This document shows positions 25,533 through 34,313 of a DNA stretch of 64,000 nucleotides, piece after piece; the stretch's first letter is position 1; each line of letters starts with the position of its first letter. A program made the translations under genes and the position numbers. Origin of the DNA: Pseudoalteromonas sp. MSK9-3 (GTDB lineage Bacteria; Pseudomonadota; Gammaproteobacteria; Enterobacterales; Alteromonadaceae); contig NZ_MIET01000042.1 of NCBI RefSeq assembly GCF_003590335.1, positions 62,001 to 126,000 on the forward strand. The letters are read 5' to 3'. The notes below the pieces were generated by a model. That model was not told where the DNA came from. It saw nothing but the letters and a program-made list of their open reading frames with translations, and did no database searches.

Positions 25533-26276
25533 TCAATTTAATATAATCATTTCTTTTGCAACCAGTGCCGCTGAGGGTAAAAACATGGTTGAAACGATCC
25601 GCTGATCGACGACGACGGCGTGCTTGTCTTTTAGTGTTTGCTTATTTAGGGCAATTGCCCCGTTTTTATTCAGCTGGCTCTCGATAAGGAATGGTAACAA
25701 GGTACCTTGCTTCGCCCATGATTTAGATGTTTCAGTTGAATTAGGAAACCCAGCTACTTTTTTACCTTTCACTAAAAACTCACCGTTAGATAAAGTAACG
25801 TTTGCAATGCCTGCCGAACCATGTCCTCCAACTCCTATGACACCGCCAGACTCATATACTCGGCTTATGATAGCGTGAATTTTGGGGTTGTTAGCAACAT
25901 CAAACATCACGCCGTAACCGCCGCCGATATACACGCCCCAATAGTTTGCAGGGTTAATTTGGGCGGGAGAGCGAGAGTTATTGGCTTTATCTAAAAAGCC
26001 TTCATATTTAATGGTGTAACTACTTATCCCTAGAGGGTCCATCATGAACTCGACGGAGCCTCCTTTGGGTGAAACAAAATCAACCTCAAAACCATGGTTT
26101 AAAAAAATGTGATAAGGCGGGGCGACTTCCCATAAATTATTGCGCGCATCATGCTTTTCAGGATCTCCCATGTCTACCATATTTGATACGACGATTAATA
26201 CTTTCTTTGCTGGTGCTGCGATAGTATTAGTGGTTATAAAAACGGTTAGAAATAGAACAACGCTTAAGAATTTCAT
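25533..26276 (-). CDS. DJ-1/PfpI-like exported protein lacking the nucleophilic cysteine
   Basis: A 247-residue class I glutamine amidotransferase-like (DJ-1/PfpI/Hsp31) protein with a signal peptide (about 1-20). The fold is visible in KKVLIVVSNMVDMGD, the GLWEVAPPYH-like NNLWEVAPPY, YWGVYIGGGYG and KVAGFPNSTE. The nucleophile elbow, usually a V-C-H-G motif, here reads GVGGHGSAG: the cysteine is glycine, encoded by GGA. That takes several base changes from TGC or TGT, so a sequencing error is unlikely. It should be inactive as a cysteine hydrolase or deglycase and may be a binding or sensing protein. No operon is apparent. Confidence 0.8.
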   Translation of the reverse strand: MKFLSVVLFLTVFITTNTIAAPAKKVLIVVSNMVDMGDPEKHDARNNLWEVAPPYHIFLNHGFEVDFVSPKGGSVEFMMDPLGISSYTIKYEGFLDKANNSRSPAQINPANYWGVYIGGGYGVMFDVANNPKIHAIISRVYESGGVIGVGGHGSAGIANVTLSNGEFLVKGKKVAGFPNSTETSKSWAKQGTLLPFLIESQLNKNGAIALNKQTLKDKHAVVVDQRIVSTMFLPSAALVAKEMIILN

Positions 26277-26731
26277 GGAGTGCCTGTTAACATAATTAGA
26301 ATCGTTATGTTAGACGGGGAAAGTGATAAAAAGGTTTAAATATTCAACTCCCCATTTACAGCATATTGTAAATATTTTCCTGCAAGGTTGAGTTGTCGGT
26401 AATGTTGGAAACCGCGCTTGATAGGGAAGTCTTGTCGTATATGTACAATCTACCCGCACGTTTTTTTTAGTTCCTAGCTTGTCACTGTTCTCATCGTTAA
26501 GTCACACTCCCTTGTTGAACTTTTACATTAGTTTACATGCACTTTTCTTTGAATTTGGTAGATTGAATGCAGTTTCAATCTTGTTAGAGATTATGAGATT
26601 TATAGGTCGAAGGATCTATACACAAGGTCTAAAGTCAACGTGATCTAAAGTAGTGCACTGATAAATGCGCAACAAGCCATTTTGGATATAGGTAGGGTCC
26701 ATCCTGCCTTTGGAAAGTTTAAGGATATAAA
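26277..26731. other. Divergent intergenic region
   Basis: AACATAA..TTATGTT, a 7-base inverted repeat near 26288-26310, sits just upstream of the DJ-1-like gene. TCTAAAGT is directly repeated at 26628-26635 and 26644-26651 before the PD40 gene. No gene was seen. Confidence 0.3.
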
Positions 26732-27655
26732 ATGAATAAAATTACCTCATCAATCTGTTTGTTAATCGCCTCTATTACTATGGCAAGTCATGCAAGTGCG
26801 AATGAATCGCTCAGTGACTTTCAGGAGCCATGGTTTGGCCAGAAAACCCCGGGCGTGGTGGCAGAGCTGTTTGCACCCGATATGGTGTCAGTTGAGGGGC
26901 GTTATGAATTCGGTATTTCATTTTCACCAGACTTAACTGCAATGTATTTTACCACGTTAGACATAATAGAAGGCGTGGACACAAGCCCACAAATCTACTA
27001 TTCAACAATTGAAAATAAGCGATGGACAAAACCAAAAAAGGCTAATTTTACCAAAGGTAAAATGACCGATGAATTATTGCCTTATGCAAGCTTAAACGAT
27101 AACAGAGTTTACTTTACTGGCCGTAAGCCAGACTCCAAAGAGTCTGGTGTGTGGTATGTCACTCGCACTGAAAGTGGTTTTAGTGAAGCGCAAAGATATG
27201 AATTGCCTTACAACACAGGCCGGTTATCTGATATGAATCAAGGGCGAAATGGAGACTTAGTTTTTACCAATATGTCAGAGCGTAAAATGTATTACGCAAA
27301 AAGTGACAAGGGTCGCTTTCTTGTGCCTAAGCCAATAGACATTGAATTTGGTATTCATGGCTTTATGTCACCTACAAACGATTACTTATTAGTAAACGCG
27401 CGAAATACAGATGATGAACAAAGAAAAGATCACGATTTATTTATTTACTTTAAAGAGAAAGACGGCTCATGGTCAAAACCGATTAATATGGGCCCAGCAG
27501 TAAATACTAAGCACACAGAAACGGTGCCGAGAATTACACCAGATGGTCAGTTTTTATTCTTTGGACGCTATAACGAACCCAATGGTGCGTCTAATCTTTA
27601 TTGGGTGAGTACACAGGTGATAACTCAATTAAAACAGCAGTATTTTAACAGGTGA
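26732..27655 (+). CDS. Exported PD40 (WD40-like) beta-propeller protein
   Basis: A 307-residue exported protein with a signal peptide (about 1-23, cut after ASA). TolB/PD40-type repeats are visible: ISFSPDLTAMYFTT, YASLNDNRVYFTGR, NGDLVFTNMS and ITPDGQFLFFGRY. These form a beta-propeller used for protein or ligand binding. No enzymatic residues are evident. SD AAGGA lies six bases before the ATG. Its partner is unknown. Confidence 0.75.
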   Translation: MNKITSSICLLIASITMASHASANESLSDFQEPWFGQKTPGVVAELFAPDMVSVEGRYEFGISFSPDLTAMYFTTLDIIEGVDTSPQIYYSTIENKRWTKPKKANFTKGKMTDELLPYASLNDNRVYFTGRKPDSKESGVWYVTRTESGFSEAQRYELPYNTGRLSDMNQGRNGDLVFTNMSERKMYYAKSDKGRFLVPKPIDIEFGIHGFMSPTNDYLLVNARNTDDEQRKDHDLFIYFKEKDGSWSKPINMGPAVNTKHTETVPRITPDGQFLFFGRYNEPNGASNLYWVSTQVITQLKQQYFNR

Positions 27656-27760
27656 GTACCTGTGCTGTAGGGTAAACGACGAGGGTCAGTAAGCTTACGT
27701 CATGATACTTTTAATTTTCAGACCGTATTATGGAGCTAGCCAGCTGACCCTATGTATTTT

Positions 27761-28657
27761 TTAGTAACAGTCTATGGCAATGGTATTCCAAGTGTTTGGA
27801 CTGCCATCGGCATATTTATTACACATCCCTTTTGCAAACAGGTTCTCTAAGTGATACCCAAAGCTGGTGAAATCAACCAGATTGCCAAACAACGGAAGCC
27901 TTCCATAGAAGTGTAGCTCGCGGAGCATATTATCTAAGTTATAGTCCGTTTGTTCTGCGATAAACGTGTGGTCTATTTCTTTTAAATTGATAATTGTAGG
28001 CTCAGGGAAGCTTGGAATTACGACGTGTAAGTATTCTTCGTCATATTCACCATCATAGAATTTCACTGTTTGCAGCATTTCTGTAGGCGATAGTTGAGTC
28101 ATAGCGAGTGAAAAGTCGGTGACGGTTAATTGTTCTTGAGTGAGGTTACGATTGACGTTTATGGTTCCTGGTAAAATATCGTGTAAGGCACGCATCACGC
28201 CTTGCTCGTTGTCATTCACACTTAGAGAAAGCGCGTAATTGGGAAATCTTTTATTGGTAAAACGCTGATAAGACTCTTTAACCATACCTATGAAAAACTC
28301 GAGTGTTTTTTGGCGGGCGATGATATGCGCCTGTTCTTCGGTGACTTGTCTAGACATGAGCAGGGTTGTTTTCTTGCCAACATAGAAACTGACTAGATTT
28401 TGCGTAATTGAATACACCGCGGCGTTGGACGCGTTTTTAGGGTTCCCTCCTTGATTAATTCGGGTGCCATTTGCGTAGTCGAAAATAGTACTTAAATCAA
28501 AACGGCCATTTTCATCATTTTCACGGGTTTCAGAGTTCCACTGAAAGAGGTCGTGAGACGCGAGTCCCATCACCCCTATATCAACGACACGTATTGGCTT
28601 TTTGGCAAAAGCAGGGATAGAAAACAGCAGAATTAGGAGTGCTGAGATTAATTTCAT
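27761..28657 (-). CDS. Exported protein of unknown function, Fur-box regulated
   Basis: A 298-residue protein not recognised as a family. A signal peptide covers about 1-18 (cut after AFA). The mature protein is mixed alpha/beta with few cysteines, two near the C-terminus (KGMCNKY and AIDCY) that could pair. AAAGGA lies ten bases before the ATG. A Fur box overlaps the upstream region at 28676-28694, so the gene is probably induced by iron limitation. A role in iron or haem acquisition is inferred from that site only. Confidence 0.65.
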   Translation of the reverse strand: MKLISALLILLFSIPAFAKKPIRVVDIGVMGLASHDLFQWNSETRENDENGRFDLSTIFDYANGTRINQGGNPKNASNAAVYSITQNLVSFYVGKKTTLLMSRQVTEEQAHIIARQKTLEFFIGMVKESYQRFTNKRFPNYALSLSVNDNEQGVMRALHDILPGTINVNRNLTQEQLTVTDFSLAMTQLSPTEMLQTVKFYDGEYDEEYLHVVIPSFPEPTIINLKEIDHTFIAEQTDYNLDNMLRELHFYGRLPLFGNLVDFTSFGYHLENLFAKGMCNKYADGSPNTWNTIAIDCY

Positions 28658-29079
28658 TTAGTAATTTTCCTTTATGCAAATGAGAATCATTATATTAAAT
28701 TGTTTGTTTTTGTGAGTCAATGTATCTTAAATGTTAATTTGGGTGGTTTGTTTATGTGGCTTGATTTGAAAAAAGGATTAAATTGACTGGAGGTGCCTTT
28801 TCGATATTTAAGCTTAAGCACGGCTGTTCTAGATAATTAATCTGAGCCACCTAGAGGCAGTTAACAATAAAAAAAAGTTAATAAGCAGGCTAAGGTAGCA
28901 ATGATTATAGCCGTTGACCATTATCGATGCGCCCAGGAAACTCCAAAAACGACAATGGCAAAAACTAAATAAAACTATATATAACAACCAGTTGGCGGGT
29001 GGTGTTCAACATACCCACATTTAACGAGCTCTACCATCAATGTTGAGGGGCTCGGCATCTCATAGTGGTGTAGTTCCTG
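28658..29079. other. Intergenic region carrying the Fur box
   Basis: Apart from the Fur box at 28676-28694 no gene or repeat was recognised. It lies between two minus-strand genes. Confidence 0.3.
28676..28694 (-). promoter_or_regulatory. Fur box
   Basis: GCAAATGAGAATCATTATA matches the 19-base Fur consensus at 15 of 19 positions, including the AATGA.AATCATTAT core. It lies 19 bases upstream of the start codon of the exported protein ending at 28657. Confidence 0.75.
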
Positions 29080-30336
29080 TTAAAATATTAATAGTTTTAT
29101 TGCCATAGGTGTTATCGCTAAGATCGAGATAATAGTGCCAATTAAAGTAACCCTCTTTGAACACGGGTAATTGGTTTTCATACCAAAGAGCGGCCGTAGG
29201 ATCTTAACATGCGCGACAATAGAGCAGAGTATTGCACATACCAAAAATGTACCTAATAAAATAATGAAGGCTTCAAGCCAAGGGCCTAGTTTTAACGTAC
29301 TTAAGCTGTAAGCAAGAGCGATAATGACGCTTTGGTGGAAAATATAAAATGGGAAAACAATCGTGTTTAGGTTTGTCAGTAGCTTGGAGGGGCGTTTCAA
29401 AAAGCGTGTGGCCAATGCCAGTATTGTCAATACACCCAGTAAGCTTTGCACCGTGTATATCATATTCATGCTCACAAGTTGCCAGTGAAGACTACTGCTA
29501 CTGAGCCAAATCGCTTGGTATCCATAAACAATTATTATGTATGTGAAGGCGAATAACCCAAGTAGCCATTGCCAATATCGGCATAACTGAGTAAAAAACG
29601 TTGTGTGATGTACCAATAAAAAGCCATATAACAAAAACACAAACCCAATAGGGTAGCGATATGTTTCGCTTGGCCAAGTTAACTTAAGGACCCATAGGGG
29701 GAGCAATAGCCCCAAGCAGACGAAAATAAACGGTTGTTTTAAACAATATTGAATAAATTTTTGCAGCCAATTGCTCCGTAAAATTGGTAATACGACGAGT
29801 ATCCCGATAGTAAATTGCCAAAGTGAGCGCAGATACCAAAGGTGATTGACATCAACGTGGGGCCAAATACCTGCTTGGTATTGTGTGAATAAAGGGTGAG
29901 ATAAGTCTAAAAAAGCACTATAAAATTCAATGTAATTCATTGATAGCCCGACTTCCTGTTGCATTTGCGCATATAGCTGAATCGGTACGACAATCCACAC
30001 TCCTACAAGCAAAGGCAACAAGATTTTAATCGAGCGGTTGAGTAGCACGTGTGTCATTGGTTTTTTTTGTAAAATGCTACTTAATGCTGCGCCAGAAATA
30101 AACCAAATTACCCCCATTCGCCATGGTGATAGCAATAACATCCAACTTTCGATATTGGTATTCATGTGCGAACTTTTAAAATGATAACCCCAGTTTTGAG
30201 CGTACAACATGCCGGTGTGATAAAAAATCAATAAGCCAAAGGCAAGGACTCTAAGCCAATCTAGTTCAACCATACGCCCTGTTGTTTGTAATGAAAATAT
30301 TGATGATTGCCACAATGCTATGATGCGCTTTAGCAT
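29080..30336 (-). CDS. Acyltransferase family (acyltransferase 3) membrane protein
   Basis: A 418-residue integral membrane acyltransferase, the family that adds acyl groups to glucans, lipopolysaccharide and other surface sugars. The N-terminal ELDWLRVLAFGLLIFYH, with the catalytic histidine near 40, and the later PWRMGVIWFISGAAL and FPFYIFHQSVI are typical of the MdoC/OafA-like group. About ten hydrophobic segments are present. SD AGGG lies six bases before the ATG. The divergent neighbour encodes a membrane LytTR regulator, a plausible controller of this gene. Confidence 0.85.
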   Translation of the reverse strand: MLKRIIALWQSSIFSLQTTGRMVELDWLRVLAFGLLIFYHTGMLYAQNWGYHFKSSHMNTNIESWMLLLSPWRMGVIWFISGAALSSILQKKPMTHVLLNRSIKILLPLLVGVWIVVPIQLYAQMQQEVGLSMNYIEFYSAFLDLSHPLFTQYQAGIWPHVDVNHLWYLRSLWQFTIGILVVLPILRSNWLQKFIQYCLKQPFIFVCLGLLLPLWVLKLTWPSETYRYPIGFVFLLYGFLLVHHTTFFTQLCRYWQWLLGLFAFTYIIIVYGYQAIWLSSSSLHWQLVSMNMIYTVQSLLGVLTILALATRFLKRPSKLLTNLNTIVFPFYIFHQSVIIALAYSLSTLKLGPWLEAFIILLGTFLVCAILCSIVAHVKILRPLFGMKTNYPCSKRVTLIGTIISILAITPMAIKLLIF

Positions 30337-30428
30337 AGATAACCCTATAAAATGGTGTGATTAGATGTGTATAGCTTTTCTTAATTTGAGGTGGATTCAT
30401 ATTAATATGTGCTTAAAAAACAGCTACT

Positions 30429-30456
30429 AGGGATAAGCGGAGGAATACAGGGATAA
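30429..30456. promoter_or_regulatory. Direct repeat AGGGATAA x2, candidate LytTR binding site
   Basis: AGGGATAA occurs at 30429-30436 and again at 30449-30456, a 20-base period with a 12-base gap. LytTR proteins bind two direct repeats of about 9 bases spaced by about 12. It lies in the divergent promoter region of the acyltransferase and LytTR genes. Confidence 0.35.
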
Positions 30457-30520
30457 ACAACTTGGGGTAAACTCGGTTAATTGATAGTCTGGAGATCCAT
30501 CAAACAAATAAGGTTAGGTC

Positions 30521-31375
30521 ATGGTGCGTTCACCACACTTTTTACAGTATTCGAACCTTTATGGTGTGGGTTTTTTAGCGGCGTATATTTTCATTAATAA
30601 CACCATTAATGCCACGTCAGATATTATGGAAGCGCAACGGTTGAATAAGCTACTGTTTGAATGGTGGGAACCATTTATTTGGGAATATAGTAGTGCATTG
30701 GGTACATTGGCGCTTGTTCCGGGTATTGTATATTTACTTACAGCTTATCCATTTAACTTTCAGGCAATGGGTCGCTCACTGTCAGTCTACTTGCTAGCAT
30801 CTCTTATATTTAGTGTGTTGCATGTCAGTATGATGGTTGGCATAAGGGAGCTTGTGTATTGGAGTAACAATCGTGATTATGACTTTGGCTTATTGTGGTA
30901 TGAGTTCTTATACGAGTACCGCAAAGATTTATTGAGCTTTGCTTTTCTGATTGCAGTGATAAAAGGTTATCAATATTTTATGGCTCAGCTCAAAGGTGAG
31001 GCTCGAGTGTTGCAAAGCGCCGAAGAGTCAGTGCAGCCGCAATTTGAACGCTTGCTAGTGAGAAAGTTAGGCAAAGAGTTTATTATTAAAGTGAGTGAGA
31101 TTGAGTGGATAGAGTCTTCAGGGAATTATGTTAATTTACATATTAATGGGCGAGCTTACCCGCTCAGAACAACGTTAACCAAGCTCAGTGAGCAACTCAT
31201 TTCTCAGGGTTTTTGTCGGGTTCATCGTAGTTATGCCGTTCGGTTAGATGCCATTTGTTCGATCATGCCAATACACAGTGGAGATAGCGAAATCACCCTG
31301 AAAAATGGTAAAAAAATAAACCTATCAAGACGTTACAAAGAGCAGTTTAAATCACTCCTATTGATTGACGGCTAA
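30521..31375 (+). CDS. Membrane-anchored LytTR family DNA-binding regulator
   Basis: A 284-residue protein. The N-terminal part has about four hydrophobic segments (about 10-30, 58-78, 88-112, 146-160) and the C-terminus is a LytTR domain (about 180-282). Its pattern IKVSEIEWIESSGNYVNL, followed by GRAYPLR, LSEQL and FCRVHRSYAV, is diagnostic. There is no receiver domain, so the membrane part itself probably senses the signal. It is divergent from the acyltransferase gene with a direct repeat between them, suggesting local regulation. The start at 30521 has AAGGT about 8 bases upstream. Confidence 0.88.
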   Translation: MVRSPHFLQYSNLYGVGFLAAYIFINNTINATSDIMEAQRLNKLLFEWWEPFIWEYSSALGTLALVPGIVYLLTAYPFNFQAMGRSLSVYLLASLIFSVLHVSMMVGIRELVYWSNNRDYDFGLLWYEFLYEYRKDLLSFAFLIAVIKGYQYFMAQLKGEARVLQSAEESVQPQFERLLVRKLGKEFIIKVSEIEWIESSGNYVNLHINGRAYPLRTTLTKLSEQLISQGFCRVHRSYAVRLDAICSIMPIHSGDSEITLKNGKKINLSRRYKEQFKSLLLIDG

Positions 31376-31695
31376 TTTCTATATCGACTTAAGCTTAGCC
31401 TCACGTCTGGGCCTTTAGGCTAATTTATGTTTTAAAAAAAGAGGGATGATTGTAGTGGTGTACTAATAATGATGGGCAATGCTAACAGTACTAGACACTA
31501 AGCCCTGTGCTGCTAATAAAAGCGGACTTTGACTCTATGAGCGTTGTTGGTTTTTTTGATTCCGTGCTATCTAATGCAGCCATGAAGCACGATACGTAGT
31601 GTGTCAGGTAAACTTCTCTGGGTTTTATTCACTTCAATAATTTATTAGCTAATTTATTAGGTCTTTATATTAAACCGCTTTCACAAAGGGAAAAC
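31376..31695. other. Intergenic region after the LytTR gene
   Basis: TTAGCC and GGCTAA near 31393-31422 may form a weak hairpin downstream of the LytTR stop. No gene was recognised. Confidence 0.3.
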
Positions 31696-31992
31696 ATGGT
31701 TTGTATTGGTTTTAGTTCAGTCATACGTGGAATAAGAGCACAATATACAGTCGCTAACGTCACAAAAGTGCAGGTTATATTTTTGAGTTGGTTTAAGGCG
31801 TTTGCTCCTAATACTGAAAATTCTCACCCCATCACCAGGATGAAAACGGTCTTTTATTGTAAAAAACAGTATAGATTTGGTGCGTACATACTCTTTGCAC
31901 ATTTACTTTCTAATTTTCTTACTATCGCAGTGGCAATAACGGTGCTTATTGCCAACACTTACTGGGTTGAATCTAAAGAGAGCAAATCATGA
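31696..31992 (+). CDS. Possible small membrane protein overlapping the YHYH lipoprotein gene
   Basis: A 98-residue ORF with no recognised family. One hydrophobic segment is at about 65-88, and the N-terminus is basic. AAGGGA lies four to five bases before the ATG. Its stop overlaps the start of the next gene as ATGA, a common sign of translational coupling. Composition does not clearly show real coding, so it may be spurious. Confidence 0.4.
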   Translation: MVCIGFSSVIRGIRAQYTVANVTKVQVIFLSWFKAFAPNTENSHPITRMKTVFYCKKQYRFGAYILFAHLLSNFLTIAVAITVLIANTYWVESKESKS

Positions 31993-34217
31993 CAAGACAA
32001 AGATTATTAGGGTTGATGCTAGTATCTTCGAGCATGCTAAGTGGGTGCGGAGGTGGCAGTGATAGCGGTTCAGGGACAACGCCAAATACCGATGATGGCG
32101 GCAGTGTGGTGGTGAGTAATTCAGCACCTGTTGCAGAAGCGGGTAGCGAGCAATCGGTTTCTGTGGGGGCAGTTGTGACATTGAGTGGCAGTCAAAGCCA
32201 AGATGCCGATGGAGATACACTCTCATTTGAATGGCAGTTTATTACTAAGCCAGCGTCAAGCCAGTCTAGTTTAGCCAATGCCACAAGCAGTAGCACGACG
32301 TTCACGCCAGATATTGCTGGGCAATATACTGTGGGTCTCGTTGTGAATGATGGTACGGTTAATTCAAGCCAAGATACAGTGACTGTGAATGCAGCCGCAG
32401 TTAATCAAATGCCTATTGCGAATGCGGGTAGCGATCAACAAGTGGTGCCTGGCGCAGAGGTCACGTTATCGGGGGCTGCAAGTCAAGATCCTGATGGTGA
32501 TACATTGAGTTACCAATGGCAATTTGTGTCTAAACCCAATGGCAGTAATGCGGCGCTAACAGATGCACAATTGGTGAATGCAAAGTTCACCGCTGATGTT
32601 GCAGGTAATTATGAGCTGGGGTTAACGGTCAGTGATGGGCAAATTGAATCAACCCAAGATACAATGACGGCGGTGGCACAAGCATCGACCACGAACCAAG
32701 CACCTATTGCCAATGCTGGTAGCGACCAAACAGTGAGTGTTGCGGATGTGGTAACCGTATCCGGTTCGCTCAGTAGTGATGCTGATAATGATACACTCAG
32801 TTATACTTGGAGTATCGTGAGTAAGCCCTCACAAAGTAACACGGCACTTTCAAGTAGCACGTCTGACTCTGTGCAGCTCACGCCAGATACCGCAGGTACT
32901 TACCAGCTTTCTTTGGTTGTCAATGACGGTAAAGTGAACTCTGCGGCAGATATGGTCACGATAACCGCAGAGGCACAAGCTGGCGCACCTACTGCCAATG
33001 CTGGCGATGACCAAAGTGTTACTGTTGGTGACTTTGTTGCGCTCAGTGGCAGCCAAAGTAGTGGTGAAAGCTTAACTTATCAATGGCAGTTGGTGAGCAA
33101 ACCCGACAACAGCAGTGCACAGCTTAATAATGAGGCGCAAGTGAGTGCGGAGTTTAACGCAGATATTGCAGGGGTGTTTGAGCTAAGTTTAACTGTAACC
33201 TCAGGTACTTTATCTGCAACAGATACACTGAAGGTGACGGCAAGTAATACCAGTGTGGATATCACAGATAAGATATTCACTAACGAGGCCGTCAGCTGTC
33301 GTAATTACGAAGGCAGTTATTTCTCTAACGTAAGTGACATTAAAAGAGCGGCGGATTTTACGGGCGATGTGGTGCTGACGGTGAATAACAGTACGTGTAC
33401 CATTACGATGAACTCTATTCCAAATCATGATTTTAATGATGGGACTGCGTCTTTTGCAACCAATGCTTCAGAGCAGAACCTAGTGTATAACGTACCAATT
33501 ACTCCCACATTGGCCAGTTCAACAACGGCACAAGGTATTGGGACTACAGAGGGCGTTTTACTCAATGGCGTGACGCTCGATTTACTACCTGCTGCGTGCT
33601 ACGACGTGGGGAGTGAGCCGATTGGACAAGAAAAAATAGGCTGTGGTGCAGACCAAAATGATAACCCTTGGCGATATGATCCTATGTCATCTTTGAATTC
33701 ATTTGGCACTGACTCACACAATGCGCATACTCAGCCTTCTGGTAAATATCATTATCATGGCAACCCTGTTGCTATGTTCAACCAAACGTGTGGTAGTCGC
33801 TCATCTGCGGTGATTGGTTTTGCAGCCGATGGGTACCCAATATATGGGAGTTGTTTTAAAGACTCAAGTACGGGCACTATTCGTAAAGCAACCTCGAGTT
33901 ACGTACTTAAAAATAACGGAGGCGCACGTCAAGCTGTATCTGGATACACTACACCTGTTGGTGGCACTGGTGCGGTGGCAAGTAGTAATTATGATGGACA
34001 GTTTAGAGGCGACTGGGAATACCAAGCTAATCAAGGTGATTTAGATGAGTGTAATGGTATGACCGTCGATGGCCAGTATGGCTACTATGTTACCGATACT
34101 TTCCCATGGGTATTAGGCTGTTTTAAAGGCAACCTTGATAATAGTTTTACCACAGGGCCGCAAAACTTGCAGCGTAGAAGTCATAGTCATGGCGATACGG
34201 GGGAGCACCGTCATTAA
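31989..34217 (+). CDS. PKD-repeat lipoprotein with a C-terminal YHYH domain
   Basis: A 742-residue surface lipoprotein. The lipobox LSGC (cysteine 20) is followed by a Gly/Ser-rich linker. Four PKD/K319-like repeats occupy about 45-135, 140-230, 236-327 and 330-415, each starting AxAGxxQxV and containing a DxDxDTLSxxWxxVSKP-type core. The C-terminus (about 580-700) is a YHYH domain with HTQPSGKYHYHGNP and VIGFAADGYPIYG. YHYH proteins are common in marine bacteria and the domain's role is unknown; histidines suggest metal binding. The repeats probably extend it from the cell surface. An upstream small ORF overlaps the start. Confidence 0.85.
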   Translation: MTRQRLLGLMLVSSSMLSGCGGGSDSGSGTTPNTDDGGSVVVSNSAPVAEAGSEQSVSVGAVVTLSGSQSQDADGDTLSFEWQFITKPASSQSSLANATSSSTTFTPDIAGQYTVGLVVNDGTVNSSQDTVTVNAAAVNQMPIANAGSDQQVVPGAEVTLSGAASQDPDGDTLSYQWQFVSKPNGSNAALTDAQLVNAKFTADVAGNYELGLTVSDGQIESTQDTMTAVAQASTTNQAPIANAGSDQTVSVADVVTVSGSLSSDADNDTLSYTWSIVSKPSQSNTALSSSTSDSVQLTPDTAGTYQLSLVVNDGKVNSAADMVTITAEAQAGAPTANAGDDQSVTVGDFVALSGSQSSGESLTYQWQLVSKPDNSSAQLNNEAQVSAEFNADIAGVFELSLTVTSGTLSATDTLKVTASNTSVDITDKIFTNEAVSCRNYEGSYFSNVSDIKRAADFTGDVVLTVNNSTCTITMNSIPNHDFNDGTASFATNASEQNLVYNVPITPTLASSTTAQGIGTTEGVLLNGVTLDLLPAACYDVGSEPIGQEKIGCGADQNDNPWRYDPMSSLNSFGTDSHNAHTQPSGKYHYHGNPVAMFNQTCGSRSSAVIGFAADGYPIYGSCFKDSSTGTIRKATSSYVLKNNGGARQAVSGYTTPVGGTGAVASSNYDGQFRGDWEYQANQGDLDECNGMTVDGQYGYYVTDTFPWVLGCFKGNLDNSFTTGPQNLQRRSHSHGDTGEHRH

Positions 34218-34233
34218 CCATCCGTAACGCTCT

Positions 34234-34265
34234 TTGTGGAGGTCACTGTTGTTTGGCCTCCACAA
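34234..34265. terminator. Hairpin between convergent genes
   Basis: TTGTGGAGG pairs with CCTCCACAA in the short gap between the YHYH lipoprotein gene and the convergent beta-lactamase-like gene. No T run follows. Confidence 0.4.
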
Positions 34266-34313
34266 CGGGCATTCGCAAGGTCTGAGTATGTTGATCCCTA
34301 AGCTATACAAAGT

